Positions 1 through 7,397 of a DNA stretch of 8,060 nt are shown here, in pieces. Source of the stretch: Actinobacteria bacterium UBA5176 (GTDB taxonomy: Bacteria > Actinomycetota > UBA4738); the NCBI GenBank assembly GCA_002413305.1, contig DHWS01000077.1, positions 23,647 to 31,706 on the forward strand, given 5' to 3'. The position numbers were made by a program, and so were the translations under genes. The notes below the pieces were generated by a model, which was not told the origin of the DNA, did not search any database, and was given only the letters and a program-made list of their open reading frames with translations. The number at the start of each line of letters is the position of its first letter. The stretch's first letter is position 1.

Positions 1-2
1 TC

Positions 3-1406
3 GACGAGTACCAGGACACCAACGCGCTGCAGGCCGAGATCCTCCAGGGGATGCGGGCGTGCAACCCGAACCTGACCGTCGTCGGCGACGACGCGCAGTC
101 GATCTACGCGTTCCGGTCGGCGACGGTGCGCAACATCCTGGAGTTCCCGGACCGCTTCCCGGGCACGCGCATCGTCAAGCTCGAACAGAACTACCGGTCC
201 ACCCAGCCGCTCCTGGACGCCACCAATGCGGTGATCGCGCTTTCGCCGCAGCGGCACGACAAGACACTGTGGTCGGCGCGGAAGGGCGAACGCCGACCGG
301 CGCTCGTCACCTGCCTGGACGAAGCCGAACAGTGCGAAGAGGTGTGCCGAAGCGTGCTCGACTGGCGCGAACAGGGCATCTCGCTCAAACAGCAGGCTGT
401 GTTGTTCCGGGCCGCCCACCACAGCGACCAGCTGGAGGTGGAGCTGACGCGCCGGAACATCCCGTTCGTCAAGTACGGCGGGCTCCGATTCCTCGAGGCC
501 GCCCATGTGAAGGACGTCCTGGCCATCCTCCGTATCCTGGAGAACCCCTGGGACGAGATCCCCTGGTTCCGAGTGCTCCAGCTGCTGGACGGCGTCGGCC
601 CGGTCGCCGCCGGCCGCTTGCTCGACGAGCTCGGCGTCCGCCGGCGGCCCCGCACCACGAGCGCGATCGACCCGGCCGGCGGTTCGCCCCTTCGGCGGCT
701 GGTCGAATCGCCTCCCGACGTCCCCCCGAGCGCCCGTGAGGGCTTCGACGTCCTCCGCCGGGCGGTGGACGACTGCGCCGCACCGGGGATCGGACCGTCC
801 AGCCAGATCGAGCGGCTCCGGGCCTTCCTCGAACCGGTCTTCGACCGCCGCTACCAGCGGGTCCAGAGCCGCATCCACGATGTCGAGCAACTCGAACACA
901 TCGCCGGCCGCTACCCGACGCGGGCCCGATTCATCTCCGATCTCACGCTCGATCCGCCGGCCTCGACCGGCGACCTGGCCGGACCGCCCCTGCTCGACGA
1001 GGACTACCTCATCCTCAGCACGATCCATTCCGCCAAAGGCTGCGAATGGGACGTCGTCCACCTGATCCACGCATCGGACGGCATGCTGCCCTCCGACATG
1101 GCGACGCGGAACGCGGAAGAGATCGAGGAGGAACGCCGGCTCTTCTACGTAGCCCTTACCCGCGCCAAGGACGCCCTGACCGTGACGTTTTCTCTTCGCT
1201 ACTACCATCGCCTGCGGGGCCTCGAGGATGGTCACAGCTACGCGCAGCTGACCCGATTCCTGCCGCATCCCGTCCGGTCGTTGTTCGACCAGCGCGCGAC
1301 GCCCGGCGTCGCATCGAGCGACGACGACGCGCCGGAGGCCACCCCGGCGGGACGAGGGGGGCGAGTCCAGGTGGATACCTACCTCGCCCGGCTGCTCCGG
1401 TCCTGA
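3..1406 (+). CDS. UvrD/PcrA/Rep-type superfamily 1 DNA helicase, C-terminal part (5' truncated)
   Basis: ATP-dependent 3'-5' DNA helicase of the UvrD/PcrA/Rep family, acting in the cytoplasm on DNA during repair or replication restart. The reading frame enters from outside the window, leaving 467 residues and a TGA stop. Helicase motifs appear in order: motif II (Walker B) DEYQDTN at visible residues 1-7; motif III GDDAQSIYAFRSA at 28-40; motif IV LEQNYRST at 60-67; a YGG-LRFLE-KDVLAILRI-NP block at about 158-182; motif V TIHSAKGCEW at 340-349; motif VI FYVALTRAKDAL at 381-392. Walker A and the N-terminal 1A domain lie upstream of the window. Motif V has Cys where Leu is usual (GLEW). About 470 residues after motif II is slightly shorter than PcrA or UvrD (roughly 500), and the last 50 residues are Asp/Gly/Pro-rich and look disordered. 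UvrD-family membership is secure; the paralogue is not determined. The gene converges with the FtsX-like permease gene. Confidence 0.95.
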   Translation, partial: DEYQDTNALQAEILQGMRACNPNLTVVGDDAQSIYAFRSATVRNILEFPDRFPGTRIVKLEQNYRSTQPLLDATNAVIALSPQRHDKTLWSARKGERRPALVTCLDEAEQCEEVCRSVLDWREQGISLKQQAVLFRAAHHSDQLEVELTRRNIPFVKYGGLRFLEAAHVKDVLAILRILENPWDEIPWFRVLQLLDGVGPVAAGRLLDELGVRRRPRTTSAIDPAGGSPLRRLVESPPDVPPSAREGFDVLRRAVDDCAAPGIGPSSQIERLRAFLEPVFDRRYQRVQSRIHDVEQLEHIAGRYPTRARFISDLTLDPPASTGDLAGPPLLDEDYLILSTIHSAKGCEWDVVHLIHASDGMLPSDMATRNAEEIEEERRLFYVALTRAKDALTVTFSLRYYHRLRGLEDGHSYAQLTRFLPHPVRSLFDQRATPGVASSDDDAPEATPAGRGGRVQVDTYLARLLRS

Positions 1407-1412
1407 CCGGGC
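1386..1412. terminator. Weak hairpins over the stop codon at the convergent gene junction
   Basis: Only 12 bp separate the helicase stop from the permease stop on the other strand. Two competing inverted repeats overlap the helicase stop: CCGGT (1397-1401) with ACCGG (1406-1410) across a 4-base loop, and GCCCGG (1386-1391) with CCGGGC (1407-1412) across 15 bases. No T-tract follows on either strand, so this would be an atypical, possibly bidirectional terminator. Short GC palindromes occur by chance in sequence of this composition. Confidence 0.2.
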
Positions 1413-1418
1413 GGCTCC

Positions 1419-3971
1419 TCACTCGTGGGTGATCGCCGCCAGCACGTCGAGCCGCGCCGCGCGCCGTGCCGGGAACGCCGCGGCCACCACGCCCATCAGC
1501 CCGGCGATCACCACGTACGTCACCATCTGACGGACCGGGAGCGAGAGCACCGTGATCCCCTGGTCGTTCAGCGCGTGGACCATCGCCCAGCCGAAGAACA
1601 CGCCGACCGCGGTTCCCAACAGCGCACCGAACACCGCGATGATCACGGCCTCCCACCGGATCATCGTTCGAACCTGCCGTCGAGCCATCCCCACCGCCCG
1701 GAGCAACCCGATCTCGTGCGTGCGTTCGAAGATCGACAGCGCCAGCGTGTTCACGATCCCGAACAGGGCGATGACGATCGCCAGCCCAAGCAGCGCGGTG
1801 ATCAGCCCGAGGAGCTGGTTGATCTGCTTCGCCTGCTCCGCGCGGAGCTGCGCCTGGTCGTCGATCTTCACGTTCGGGAACTCGCGGGTCACCCGGGCCA
1901 CCGCGGCCTTCGCCTGCGGGTCGCTCACGCCCGGCGCCGTCTTCAACAGAACGATCGAGTCCAGGTGCGCGGTGAAGTTTCGGTCGAAGGTGCCCAGCGT
2001 CACCACGTAGTTCCCGAGCAGCCGGTTGTCGCCGTAGATGCCCACGACGCGAAGCTCTCGCCGGCCGGTCCGCGCGAACTGCACCGGGATCGTCTGCCCC
2101 AGCCGCCAGTGGTTCGACTCGGCGGTCTGCCGGTAGACCAGGACGTCGCCGTCGTGGAGCGCCCCGACGCTCCCGCGGACCATCTCGACGCTCTCCACCT
2201 TCTCCAGCAGCGCGGGGTCGACCGCCGAGAGTTGCTGCGCCGAACCCTGATACCCGAAGACGCCCTGCCGGTACTCCTCGACCGCGCTGAACGCCGGCTC
2301 GATCCGAAGGCGCGTGGCGACCTCCAGGCTGAATCCGTTGGCGCCCCCGCCGAACGACGAAGGGATCACTGCATAGTCGGCCTTCAGGGTCTGCTGCAGC
2401 GCCTGGGTGGCGGAGGCCTTGACCGACGCGGCGAAGATGTTCACGAAGCTGACCAGGCCCAGGCCGATCATCAGCGCGGCGGCGGTGGAGGCCGTCCGAC
2501 GTGGGTTCCGCATCGCGTTCTCGCGCCCGAGGCGTCCGGCCAGACCCGAGACCGAGGGCAGCGGCGCGCCCAGCACGCGCGCCAGCGGCCGGGCCGCGAT
2601 CGGACTGAGCGTGGCCACCCCCAGGAACACCACGGCGGCACCCAGTCCTACCAGCGCCGCGCCTTTCCCGGCGAAGAGGCCGGTCAGCAGCGCGGCAACC
2701 CCAAGGGCGGTCACCAGCAGGCCGAGGGCGGTTCGTCTCGTCGACCGCTGGTACTCGGCGGGCATGGTCTCCCGCATCGCGGCCGCCGGAGGGATCCGGG
2801 ATGCACGCACGGCCGGCACCACCGAAGACACCACGGTGGTCACCACCCCCACCAGCAGGGCAACGATCACGGTTCGGGGCAGCAGCTGAGTCGTGGTCGT
2901 TGGCAGGTCGATCCCGAACCCCCGCAGCAGCCCCTGCAGCCCGAGCGCGATGGCGAACCCGAAACCGAGCCCGACCACCGATGCCAGCAGGCCCACGATG
3001 GCCGATTCGCCAAGCACCGAACGGCGGACCTGCTTGGCCGACGCGCCGAGGGCTCGAAGCAGCGCCAGCTCGCGGGTCCGCTGGGCGATCAGGATCGAGA
3101 AGGTGTTGAAGATGATGAACGCCCCGACGAACAACGAGATCCCCGCGAACACCAGCAGCGCGATGTTGAAGAAGGACAGGCCCTTCTTGATCTGGTCCGA
3201 AGCCTCCTGCGCCGCCTGTTCGCCCGTCTTCGCTTCGTACCCTCGGGGCAGGATCGCGGCGATCCGGTCACGGAGATCGCTCGGCGACACGCCCTGCTTC
3301 GCGGCGACCACGATGTCGTCCCATCGGCCGCCGCCGTTCAGCGCGATCTGCGCGGTGCGGGGATCGAATGCGACGATGGTGGCACCACCGAGGTTGTCGG
3401 CCGAACCGATCCCGAAGAGCCCGACGATCGTTGCCCGCATCGGCGGGCCTTGCAGGAGCACCGTGACCCGGTCGCCCACATGGAGGTCGTGCTTCTTCGC
3501 GGTCCCGACGTCCACCCCGATCTCTCCGAACCTGGCCGGCTTGCGGCCCTCCCGGGCCACGGCTTGGGACAGGTCCGGGTCCCTCACCGAGGTCACGCCC
3601 AGGGTGGGCGCTCCGCCGGTGGTGATCGCCTTGCCGTCCTTGCCGACCAGTTGCGCGTACCCGGCCAGCTCCCCAGCCGCCGCCCGGACGCCGGGTACCG
3701 ACTCGACCTGGGGCAGCAGGGAGTTCGGCACTCGCTCCGCCGACCCCACGTCCTCGCCGCCCGGTCCGCTCCCCTTGAACTTCTGCACCCCGCTGACCTG
3801 CACCGCGATGCCTTTGTCGATCTGCGAGAAGAGGTTGTCGAAGGCTCGTCCCATCGTGTCGGTCAGGATGTAGGTCCCGGAGACGAACCCGACCCCCAGC
3901 ACGATGGCCAGTGCGGTGAGGCCCAGTCGGACCTTGTGGGCCAGGAGTCCCTTCAGCGTGGCGCGCCACAT
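1419..3971 (-). CDS. FtsX/MacB-like ABC transporter permease with two FtsX domains (850 aa)
   Basis: Membrane subunit of a type VII (MacB/LolCDE/FtsX-like) ABC system. These systems use cytoplasmic ATP hydrolysis to drive movements outside the membrane, for example lipid, lipoprotein or peptide extrusion. Ten hydrophobic segments are visible at about 13-36, 268-290, 322-348, 367-388, 413-434, 437-459, 493-517, 718-746, 773-797 and 816-834. Large extracytoplasmic domains fall at about 37-265 and 518-715. Each half ends in a three-helix FtsX core carrying the loop that contacts the ATPase: RELALLRALGAS at 300-311 and HEIGLLRAVGM at 752-762. Matching closing motifs are VPAVRASRI (385-393) and FPARRAARLDVL (833-844). 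The ATG start lies 6 bp after the ATPase gene's stop, so the two are probably translationally coupled; the N-terminus, with its first helix right after a basic stretch, is typical of the actinobacterial family. The length looks complete. The substrate cannot be read from the sequence. Confidence 0.95.
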   Translation of the reverse strand: MWRATLKGLLAHKVRLGLTALAIVLGVGFVSGTYILTDTMGRAFDNLFSQIDKGIAVQVSGVQKFKGSGPGGEDVGSAERVPNSLLPQVESVPGVRAAAGELAGYAQLVGKDGKAITTGGAPTLGVTSVRDPDLSQAVAREGRKPARFGEIGVDVGTAKKHDLHVGDRVTVLLQGPPMRATIVGLFGIGSADNLGGATIVAFDPRTAQIALNGGGRWDDIVVAAKQGVSPSDLRDRIAAILPRGYEAKTGEQAAQEASDQIKKGLSFFNIALLVFAGISLFVGAFIIFNTFSILIAQRTRELALLRALGASAKQVRRSVLGESAIVGLLASVVGLGFGFAIALGLQGLLRGFGIDLPTTTTQLLPRTVIVALLVGVVTTVVSSVVPAVRASRIPPAAAMRETMPAEYQRSTRRTALGLLVTALGVAALLTGLFAGKGAALVGLGAAVVFLGVATLSPIAARPLARVLGAPLPSVSGLAGRLGRENAMRNPRRTASTAAALMIGLGLVSFVNIFAASVKASATQALQQTLKADYAVIPSSFGGGANGFSLEVATRLRIEPAFSAVEEYRQGVFGYQGSAQQLSAVDPALLEKVESVEMVRGSVGALHDGDVLVYRQTAESNHWRLGQTIPVQFARTGRRELRVVGIYGDNRLLGNYVVTLGTFDRNFTAHLDSIVLLKTAPGVSDPQAKAAVARVTREFPNVKIDDQAQLRAEQAKQINQLLGLITALLGLAIVIALFGIVNTLALSIFERTHEIGLLRAVGMARRQVRTMIRWEAVIIAVFGALLGTAVGVFFGWAMVHALNDQGITVLSLPVRQMVTYVVIAGLMGVVAAAFPARRAARLDVLAAITHE

Positions 3972-3977
3972 GGCTGG

Positions 3978-4745
3978 TCACTCGCCCCCGAGCGACTTGA
4001 TCCGATCGAGGATCCGGTCCGTGGTCGGATCGGCCATCTCGTCCTCCACCCGGCCGTCCACCAGGAACACGACCCGGTTCGCGTGGCTCGCGGCCAAGGC
4101 GTCGTGGGTGACCATGACGATCGTCTGCCCGAAGTCCCGGACCGCCGCGCCCATGAAATCCAGCAGCTGGGCGCTCGATCTCGAATCCAGGTTGCCGGTC
4201 GGCTCGTCGGCGAAGATGATCTCCGGGCGGGAGGAGAGCGCCCGGGCGGCGGCAACGCGCTGCTGCTGGCCGCCGGAGAGCTCGCTGGGCCGGTGGGTGA
4301 GCCGGTCGGCGAGGCCCACCGTGGACACGATCCGGTCGATCCAGCTCTGCTCGGGCTTGCGGCCGGCGATATCGAGCGGCAGCGTGATGTTCTCCAGCGC
4401 GTTCAGCGTGGGCACCAGGTTGAACGTCTGGAAGATGAAGCCGACCTTGTCGCGGCGGAGCAGCGTCATCTTCTTCTCGGACTGGGTCGTGAGGTCCACG
4501 TCGCCGATGAACACGTGCCCGGTGGTCAGCGAGTCGAGCCCGGCCATGCAGTGCAGCAACGTCGACTTGCCCGATCCCGAAGGCCCCATGACGGCAGTGA
4601 ATCGTTCGGCTTCGAAATCGACGGTGACGCCGTCGAGCGCGCGGACCGAAGCGTCGCCGCTGCCATACACCTTGACAGCTTCGACGGCGCGGGCGGCCAG
4701 GCGCACGGACCTGACCGGACCCTGATCGGTAAGCGTGGATGACAC
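3978..4745 (-). CDS. LolD/MacB-type ABC transporter ATP-binding protein (255 aa)
   Basis: Cytoplasmic ATPase partner of the adjacent FtsX-like permease. All nucleotide-binding elements are intact: Walker A GPSGSGKST at 54-62, Q-loop Gln106 in FIFQTFNL, signature LSGGQQQR at 156-163, Walker B IIFADEPTGNLD at 176-187 with catalytic Glu181, and the H-loop His214 in MVTHD. The GNLD after Walker B and the LSGGQQQR signature are typical of the LolD/MacB/FtsE subfamily. The start is GTG, with a strong purine-rich ribosome binding site 7 bases upstream. The next ATG in frame lies inside the ATPase fold (Met53, just before Walker A), so GTG is the sensible choice. It is the first gene of a two-gene operon, with the permease gene 6 bp downstream. 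No substrate-binding or membrane-fusion gene accompanies the pair in this window. Confidence 0.96.
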   Translation of the reverse strand: MSSTLTDQGPVRSVRLAARAVEAVKVYGSGDASVRALDGVTVDFEAERFTAVMGPSGSGKSTLLHCMAGLDSLTTGHVFIGDVDLTTQSEKKMTLLRRDKVGFIFQTFNLVPTLNALENITLPLDIAGRKPEQSWIDRIVSTVGLADRLTHRPSELSGGQQQRVAAARALSSRPEIIFADEPTGNLDSRSSAQLLDFMGAAVRDFGQTIVMVTHDALAASHANRVVFLVDGRVEDEMADPTTDRILDRIKSLGGE

Positions 4746-4752
4746 GTGCGTA

Positions 4753-4761
4753 CCCCTCCCT
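4753..4761 (-). promoter_or_regulatory. Ribosome binding site for the LolD-type ATPase gene
   Basis: The minus strand reads AGGGAGGGG here, 7 bases before a GTG codon at 4745-4743. The match and spacing are what support GTG as the start of the ATPase gene. Confidence 0.6.
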
Positions 4762-4782
4762 GGTTCCGGGTCCTATGCGTTG

Positions 4783-4797
4783 GGGGCTCTCGGCCCC
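4783..4797. other. Small GC-rich inverted repeat in the inter-operon gap
   Basis: GGGGC (4783-4787) and GCCCC (4793-4797) are complementary across a 5-base loop. On the minus strand the repeat falls in the leader region of the FtsX-type operon, about 40 bases before the GTG start. It could be a leader hairpin or chance pairing in GC-rich DNA. No clear -35/-10 pair for the operon was found in the gap. Confidence 0.2.
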
Positions 4798-4817
4798 GCC
4801 CCCAGGCTACTTCAGGC

Positions 4818-4840
4818 TGTCCCCTTCGCCATCGGGGACA
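4818..4840 (-). terminator. Candidate terminator hairpin after the ABC-2 permease gene
   Basis: TGTCCCC (4818-4824) and GGGGACA (4834-4840) form a perfect 7-bp stem with a 9-base loop, starting 23 bases past the permease stop in the direction of transcription. No run of T follows on the minus strand, so it is not a textbook intrinsic terminator, though high-GC bacteria often lack the U-tract. If functional, it would separate the DrrAB-type operon from the FtsX-type operon that follows it. Confidence 0.4.
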
Positions 4841-4862
4841 TCCCGGAGATGGGGCGACTTCG

Positions 4863-5720
4863 TCAGGAAAGCACGCGCTTCTTGAACCCCTGGATCCCCA
4901 CCACCGTCAACAGGATCGTGAACCCGATGATCGCTCCGTAGATCGCCAGGACCGGCATGTGGGGGATCCCACGGGTCAGGGACAGGCGGAACCCTTCGCT
5001 CATGTACACGAGCGGGTTGATCAGCACGAACCACTTCAGCCAGGCGATCGGGCCGAGGCTCGCCCACGGGTAGTAGATGGCGCCGAGGAAGGTCATCGGC
5101 AGGATCACGATGCTGAACAGCAGCGGCACCTGACGGGGATCGACCCGAGTCCCCATGGTCAGGCCCATCGCCGCGCCCAGGACGGCCGCGATCGGCGTCA
5201 GGGTCAGCAGGTAGAACCACCGGAAGTCCAGGTGGACGGGCGTGGCGGGGGTGAACGCGGCGAGCGGGAACACCACCAGGCCGGCCAGCAATCCCTGGAT
5301 CGAACCGGACAGGATCTTCTCCAGTGCCACCGCCCACACGGGCATCGGCGCCATGACCCGGTCCTCGATCTCGCGGGTGAACCCGAACTCCTGCACCAAG
5401 GGCAGCGCCACCGCCTGCACGCCCTGGAACACCATGGACGTGGCGATGACGCCGGCCATCAGCAGGGTGGAGAACGCAGCCTCGCCCTGCCGCGACCCCC
5501 CGATGCCCTGCCCGATCTTCGGGAACACGTACGTGAAGACGAAGACGAGCAGCAGCGGCTGCATGATGGTCCGCACTGCGAACTGCCCGAACGTCTTCCT
5601 CAGCACCTGGAGGTCGCGGAGCATCAGCGCGCCGAACGCACTGAGCGCGGCGCTTCGGGCCGGACGGAACTCGATGGGGGCACCCGCGTGCGGAGAGGCG
5701 AGTTCGGTGGTCGCGCTCAT
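4863..5720 (-). CDS. ABC-2 type (DrrB-like) transporter permease (285 aa)
   Basis: Membrane subunit of an ABC-2 exporter. This family moves drugs, antibiotics, polysaccharides or lipid-linked molecules out of the cell. Six hydrophobic segments are seen at about 48-68, 83-106, 133-156, 168-190, 198-216 and 257-276, the normal ABC-2 topology. Family landmarks include the cytoplasmic stretch REIEDRVMAPMP (117-128) after helix 2, the LPMTFLGAIYYP segment (207-218) and the NPLVYMSEGFR motif (235-245) before the last helix. The length matches DrrB-like proteins, and the C-terminus ends in a short basic tail. The start ATG overlaps the upstream ATPase stop as ATGA, and GGAAAGGA sits 9 bases upstream, so the two genes are almost certainly co-translated. 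The substrate cannot be told from the sequence; self-resistance or efflux is possible, but no biosynthetic genes are visible here. Confidence 0.95.
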   Translation of the reverse strand: MSATTELASPHAGAPIEFRPARSAALSAFGALMLRDLQVLRKTFGQFAVRTIMQPLLLVFVFTYVFPKIGQGIGGSRQGEAAFSTLLMAGVIATSMVFQGVQAVALPLVQEFGFTREIEDRVMAPMPVWAVALEKILSGSIQGLLAGLVVFPLAAFTPATPVHLDFRWFYLLTLTPIAAVLGAAMGLTMGTRVDPRQVPLLFSIVILPMTFLGAIYYPWASLGPIAWLKWFVLINPLVYMSEGFRLSLTRGIPHMPVLAIYGAIIGFTILLTVVGIQGFKKRVLS

Positions 5721-6712
5721 TCGCGGAGGTCCTTTCCGGTAAGGGTGATGAACACGGTCTCCAGGGTGGGCTCGGTCATCGACAGGTCGGTCACCGAGAA
5801 CCCGGCCGCTTCGGCCGCGTCGACCACCCGTGGCAGCGTGCCCGTCACGCCACGCAGGTAGGCGCGCACCACCCCATCGCCAACGTCGGCGTGCGTCGCT
5901 CCCTCCATCTTCCCCAGGTGGTCGGCCAGCGCTTGGAGGTCACCGTCGGTGGAGACGCGCACCACCGTGTCGGCGTCGATCGAACGCTTCAACTCGGCCG
6001 GCGTGTCCAGGGCCAGGACGTGCCCGTGGTCCATGATCGCCACCCGGTCACACAGCTGGTCCGCCTCCTCCATGTAGTGCGTGGTGAGCAGGATCGTCTG
6101 TCCCTGCGCGTGCAGGTTTCGCATGATGTCCCACAGGGCCAGCCGGCTCTGTGGATCCAGCCCCGAGGTGGGTTCGTCCAGGAACAGGATGTGGGGCGAG
6201 TGCACGATGGCCCGGGCCACCATCAGCCGCTGGGCCATGCCGCCGGAGAGCGCGTACACCTCGGCCTTGGCCCGGTCGGCGAGCCGGAACTGCTCAAGGA
6301 CGCGGTCCGCCGTCGCCCGGGCTTCCTTCGAACTCATCCCGAAGTACCGGCCGTGGTAATAGAGGTTCTCCCACACCGTCAGACTGCGGTCGAGCGTGTT
6401 CGTCTGCGGCACGACCCCGATGGCCTGTTTGGCGATGGCCGGGTGCGCCACGACGTCGATCCCGCCCACGAAGGCCCGCCCGCCGGTCGGGACGATCCGG
6501 GTGGTGAGCATGCCGACGGTAGTCGTCTTGCCGGCTCCGTTCGGCCCGAGCAGCCCGAAGATCTCGCCGGGGTGGATCGACAGATCGAGCGAGTCGACCG
6601 CCTTGATGGGGGTCGAGCCCGGATAGACCTTCGTCAGCGACTCGGTGTGGATGACGAACTCGCCGGCCGTGGCCGGTCGCGGTTCGCGCGGCTCGACGGA
6701 AGTGGTCGACAT
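5717..6712 (-). CDS. DrrA-type ABC transporter ATP-binding protein (331 aa)
   Basis: Cytoplasmic ATPase of the ABC-2 exporter encoded with it. Numbered from ATG at 6712, Walker A GPNGAGKTT is at 56-64, Q-loop Gln103 in VVPQTN, the segment SLTVWENLYYHGRYFG at 110-125, signature LSGGMAQRL at 155-163, Walker B ILFLDEPTSGLD at 175-186 with catalytic Glu180, and the H-loop His212 in TTHYMEEAD. The C-terminal extension (about 245-331) ends in PTLETVFITLTGKDLRE, the usual tail of DrrA-like proteins, so the gene is complete. A longer GTG start at 6784 would add 24 residues (Cys- and Ser-containing, unlike family N-termini). ATG 6712 is preferred because conserved sequence begins only about 20 residues later. 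Neither start has a good ribosome binding site. The stop overlaps the permease start by 4 bp. Confidence 0.94.
   Translation of the reverse strand: MSTTSVEPREPRPATAGEFVIHTESLTKVYPGSTPIKAVDSLDLSIHPGEIFGLLGPNGAGKTTTVGMLTTRIVPTGGRAFVGGIDVVAHPAIAKQAIGVVPQTNTLDRSLTVWENLYYHGRYFGMSSKEARATADRVLEQFRLADRAKAEVYALSGGMAQRLMVARAIVHSPHILFLDEPTSGLDPQSRLALWDIMRNLHAQGQTILLTTHYMEEADQLCDRVAIMDHGHVLALDTPAELKRSIDADTVVRVSTDGDLQALADHLGKMEGATHADVGDGVVRAYLRGVTGTLPRVVDAAEAAGFSVTDLSMTEPTLETVFITLTGKDLRE
5730..5737 (-). promoter_or_regulatory. Ribosome binding site for the ABC-2 permease gene
   Basis: The minus strand reads GGAAAGGA, ending 9 bases before the permease ATG at 5720. It lies inside the end of the ATPase coding sequence, as expected for coupled genes. 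Confidence 0.5.
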
Positions 6713-6831
6713 GCGAACCGCGAGGCTATCGCATGACGCGCAGCTTCGACGGCCGCCCGGCGGAAGCGCCTTGCTCGGATGCACTGCTTGTCAAACCGGC
6801 CGCTGGGCGGTCAATATGGCTGGCCACATCG
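6713..6831. promoter_or_regulatory. Divergent promoter region between the DrrA-type ATPase and the lipoprotein
   Basis: This 119-bp gap must drive both flanking genes. On the plus strand, TTGTCA (6788-6793) is 18 bases from CAATAT (6812-6817), a weak sigma-70-like pair that would start transcription only a few bases before the lipoprotein ATG. On the minus strand, TAGCCT (6728-6723) lies 10 bases before the ATPase ATG and fits the loose TANNNT form of a -10 box with no recognisable -35. Neither start codon has a Shine-Dalgarno sequence, which would fit very short or leaderless transcripts. These are inferences from short matches. Confidence 0.3.
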
Positions 6832-7374
6832 ATGAAACGATATTGTCTGGCCGTCGTGATCCTCCTGCTGGCCACCGGCTGTTCCAAGGCGGCCTCCGAT
6901 CAGAACGGCGCCCCGGCCGACCTATCTTTCTACGGAACCTCCAGCCCCAGCCCTTCTGTCACCGCCAGCCCACTGGGGGCAGACCAGCTTCCCTCCCTGC
7001 CCTGGGGCACGATCGACGCCGCCCGCACTGCAGTTGGTGGCCTCAACCTCGGCTTGGTTCTCAAGGTGTCGAACCAGGTCACTATGGCCTACCTGCCGGG
7101 AACCGTGTTGACGCAGAAGCCAGCCGCAGGGACGGTCATGAAATCGAAGCAGGCCGTCTACGTGACGGTATCGGCCGCCCCCGCATGCGATCCTTCCTAT
7201 CCAACCATCTGCATCCGGCCGTTCCAGAAGAGCCTCAGCTGTAAGGACCTCACGGTCCGGAACTTCCTGGTGCGGCCACCCGACCCGTACCGCTTCGACA
7301 CGGACAAGAATGGGATCGGGTGCCCGCAGGCGATCAAGCCCCCGAAGTCGCCGAGGTCGTCACCCTCGCCCTAG
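6832..7374 (+). CDS. Putative lipoprotein with a PASTA domain and a Cys-rich excalibur-like C-terminus (180 aa)
   Basis: Probably a membrane-anchored, surface-exposed protein. Starting at ATG 6832, residues 1-17 form a lipoprotein signal peptide: MKR, a hydrophobic core, then ATGC with Cys17 as the lipidation site. A Ser/Pro-rich linker covers about 18-52. Residues 53-115 resemble one PASTA domain (LPSLPWGTIDAART opening, PGTVLTQKPAAGTVMKSKQ core, YVTVSA ending), a fold that in other proteins binds peptidoglycan fragments or beta-lactams. Residues 119-165 have four cysteines (119, 127, 137, 164) in a CDPSYPTIC...LSC...DTDKNGIGC pattern. This matches a domain often found at the C-terminus of secreted actinobacterial proteins and resembles excalibur calcium-binding motifs (Asp156, Asp158, Asn160, Gly161). 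A Ser/Pro tail follows. The frame is open back to ATG 6733, but that start would bury the signal peptide 33 residues in and run into the divergent gene. The exact function is unknown. Confidence 0.85.
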   Translation: MKRYCLAVVILLLATGCSKAASDQNGAPADLSFYGTSSPSPSVTASPLGADQLPSLPWGTIDAARTAVGGLNLGLVLKVSNQVTMAYLPGTVLTQKPAAGTVMKSKQAVYVTVSAAPACDPSYPTICIRPFQKSLSCKDLTVRNFLVRPPDPYRFDTDKNGIGCPQAIKPPKSPRSSPSP

Positions 7375-7397
7375 CATCGCGTCACGCCGACCCGCAC

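Noticed and set aside
1425..4742. An 1105-codon open frame on the plus strand, antisense to both genes of the FtsX-type operon
   Set aside because: It is rich in His, Arg, Pro, Gln and Asp with no domain, and it mirrors two clearly coding minus-strand genes. Long stop-free antisense frames are expected in GC-rich DNA because of third-position GC.
4746..5861. A 371-codon plus-strand open frame over the ABC-2 permease
   Set aside because: It has the same antisense shadow composition (His/Arg/Gln/Asp), no recognisable motif, and spans the inter-operon gap and the opposing real gene.
5891..6736. A 281-codon plus-strand open frame over the DrrA-type ATPase
   Set aside because: The opposite strand carries every ABC ATPase motif in order; this frame has none and is a compositional shadow.
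6789..6794. A perfect TTGACA on the minus strand as a -35 box for the ATPase gene
   Set aside because: No AT-rich -10 hexamer lies 16-18 bases downstream; that stretch is almost all G and C.
6733..6831. Extended lipoprotein start at ATG 6733 and extended ATPase start at GTG 6784
   Set aside because: Together they would make the two genes overlap head to head. The first would bury a clean lipoprotein signal peptide, and the second adds residues unlike ATPase N-termini.
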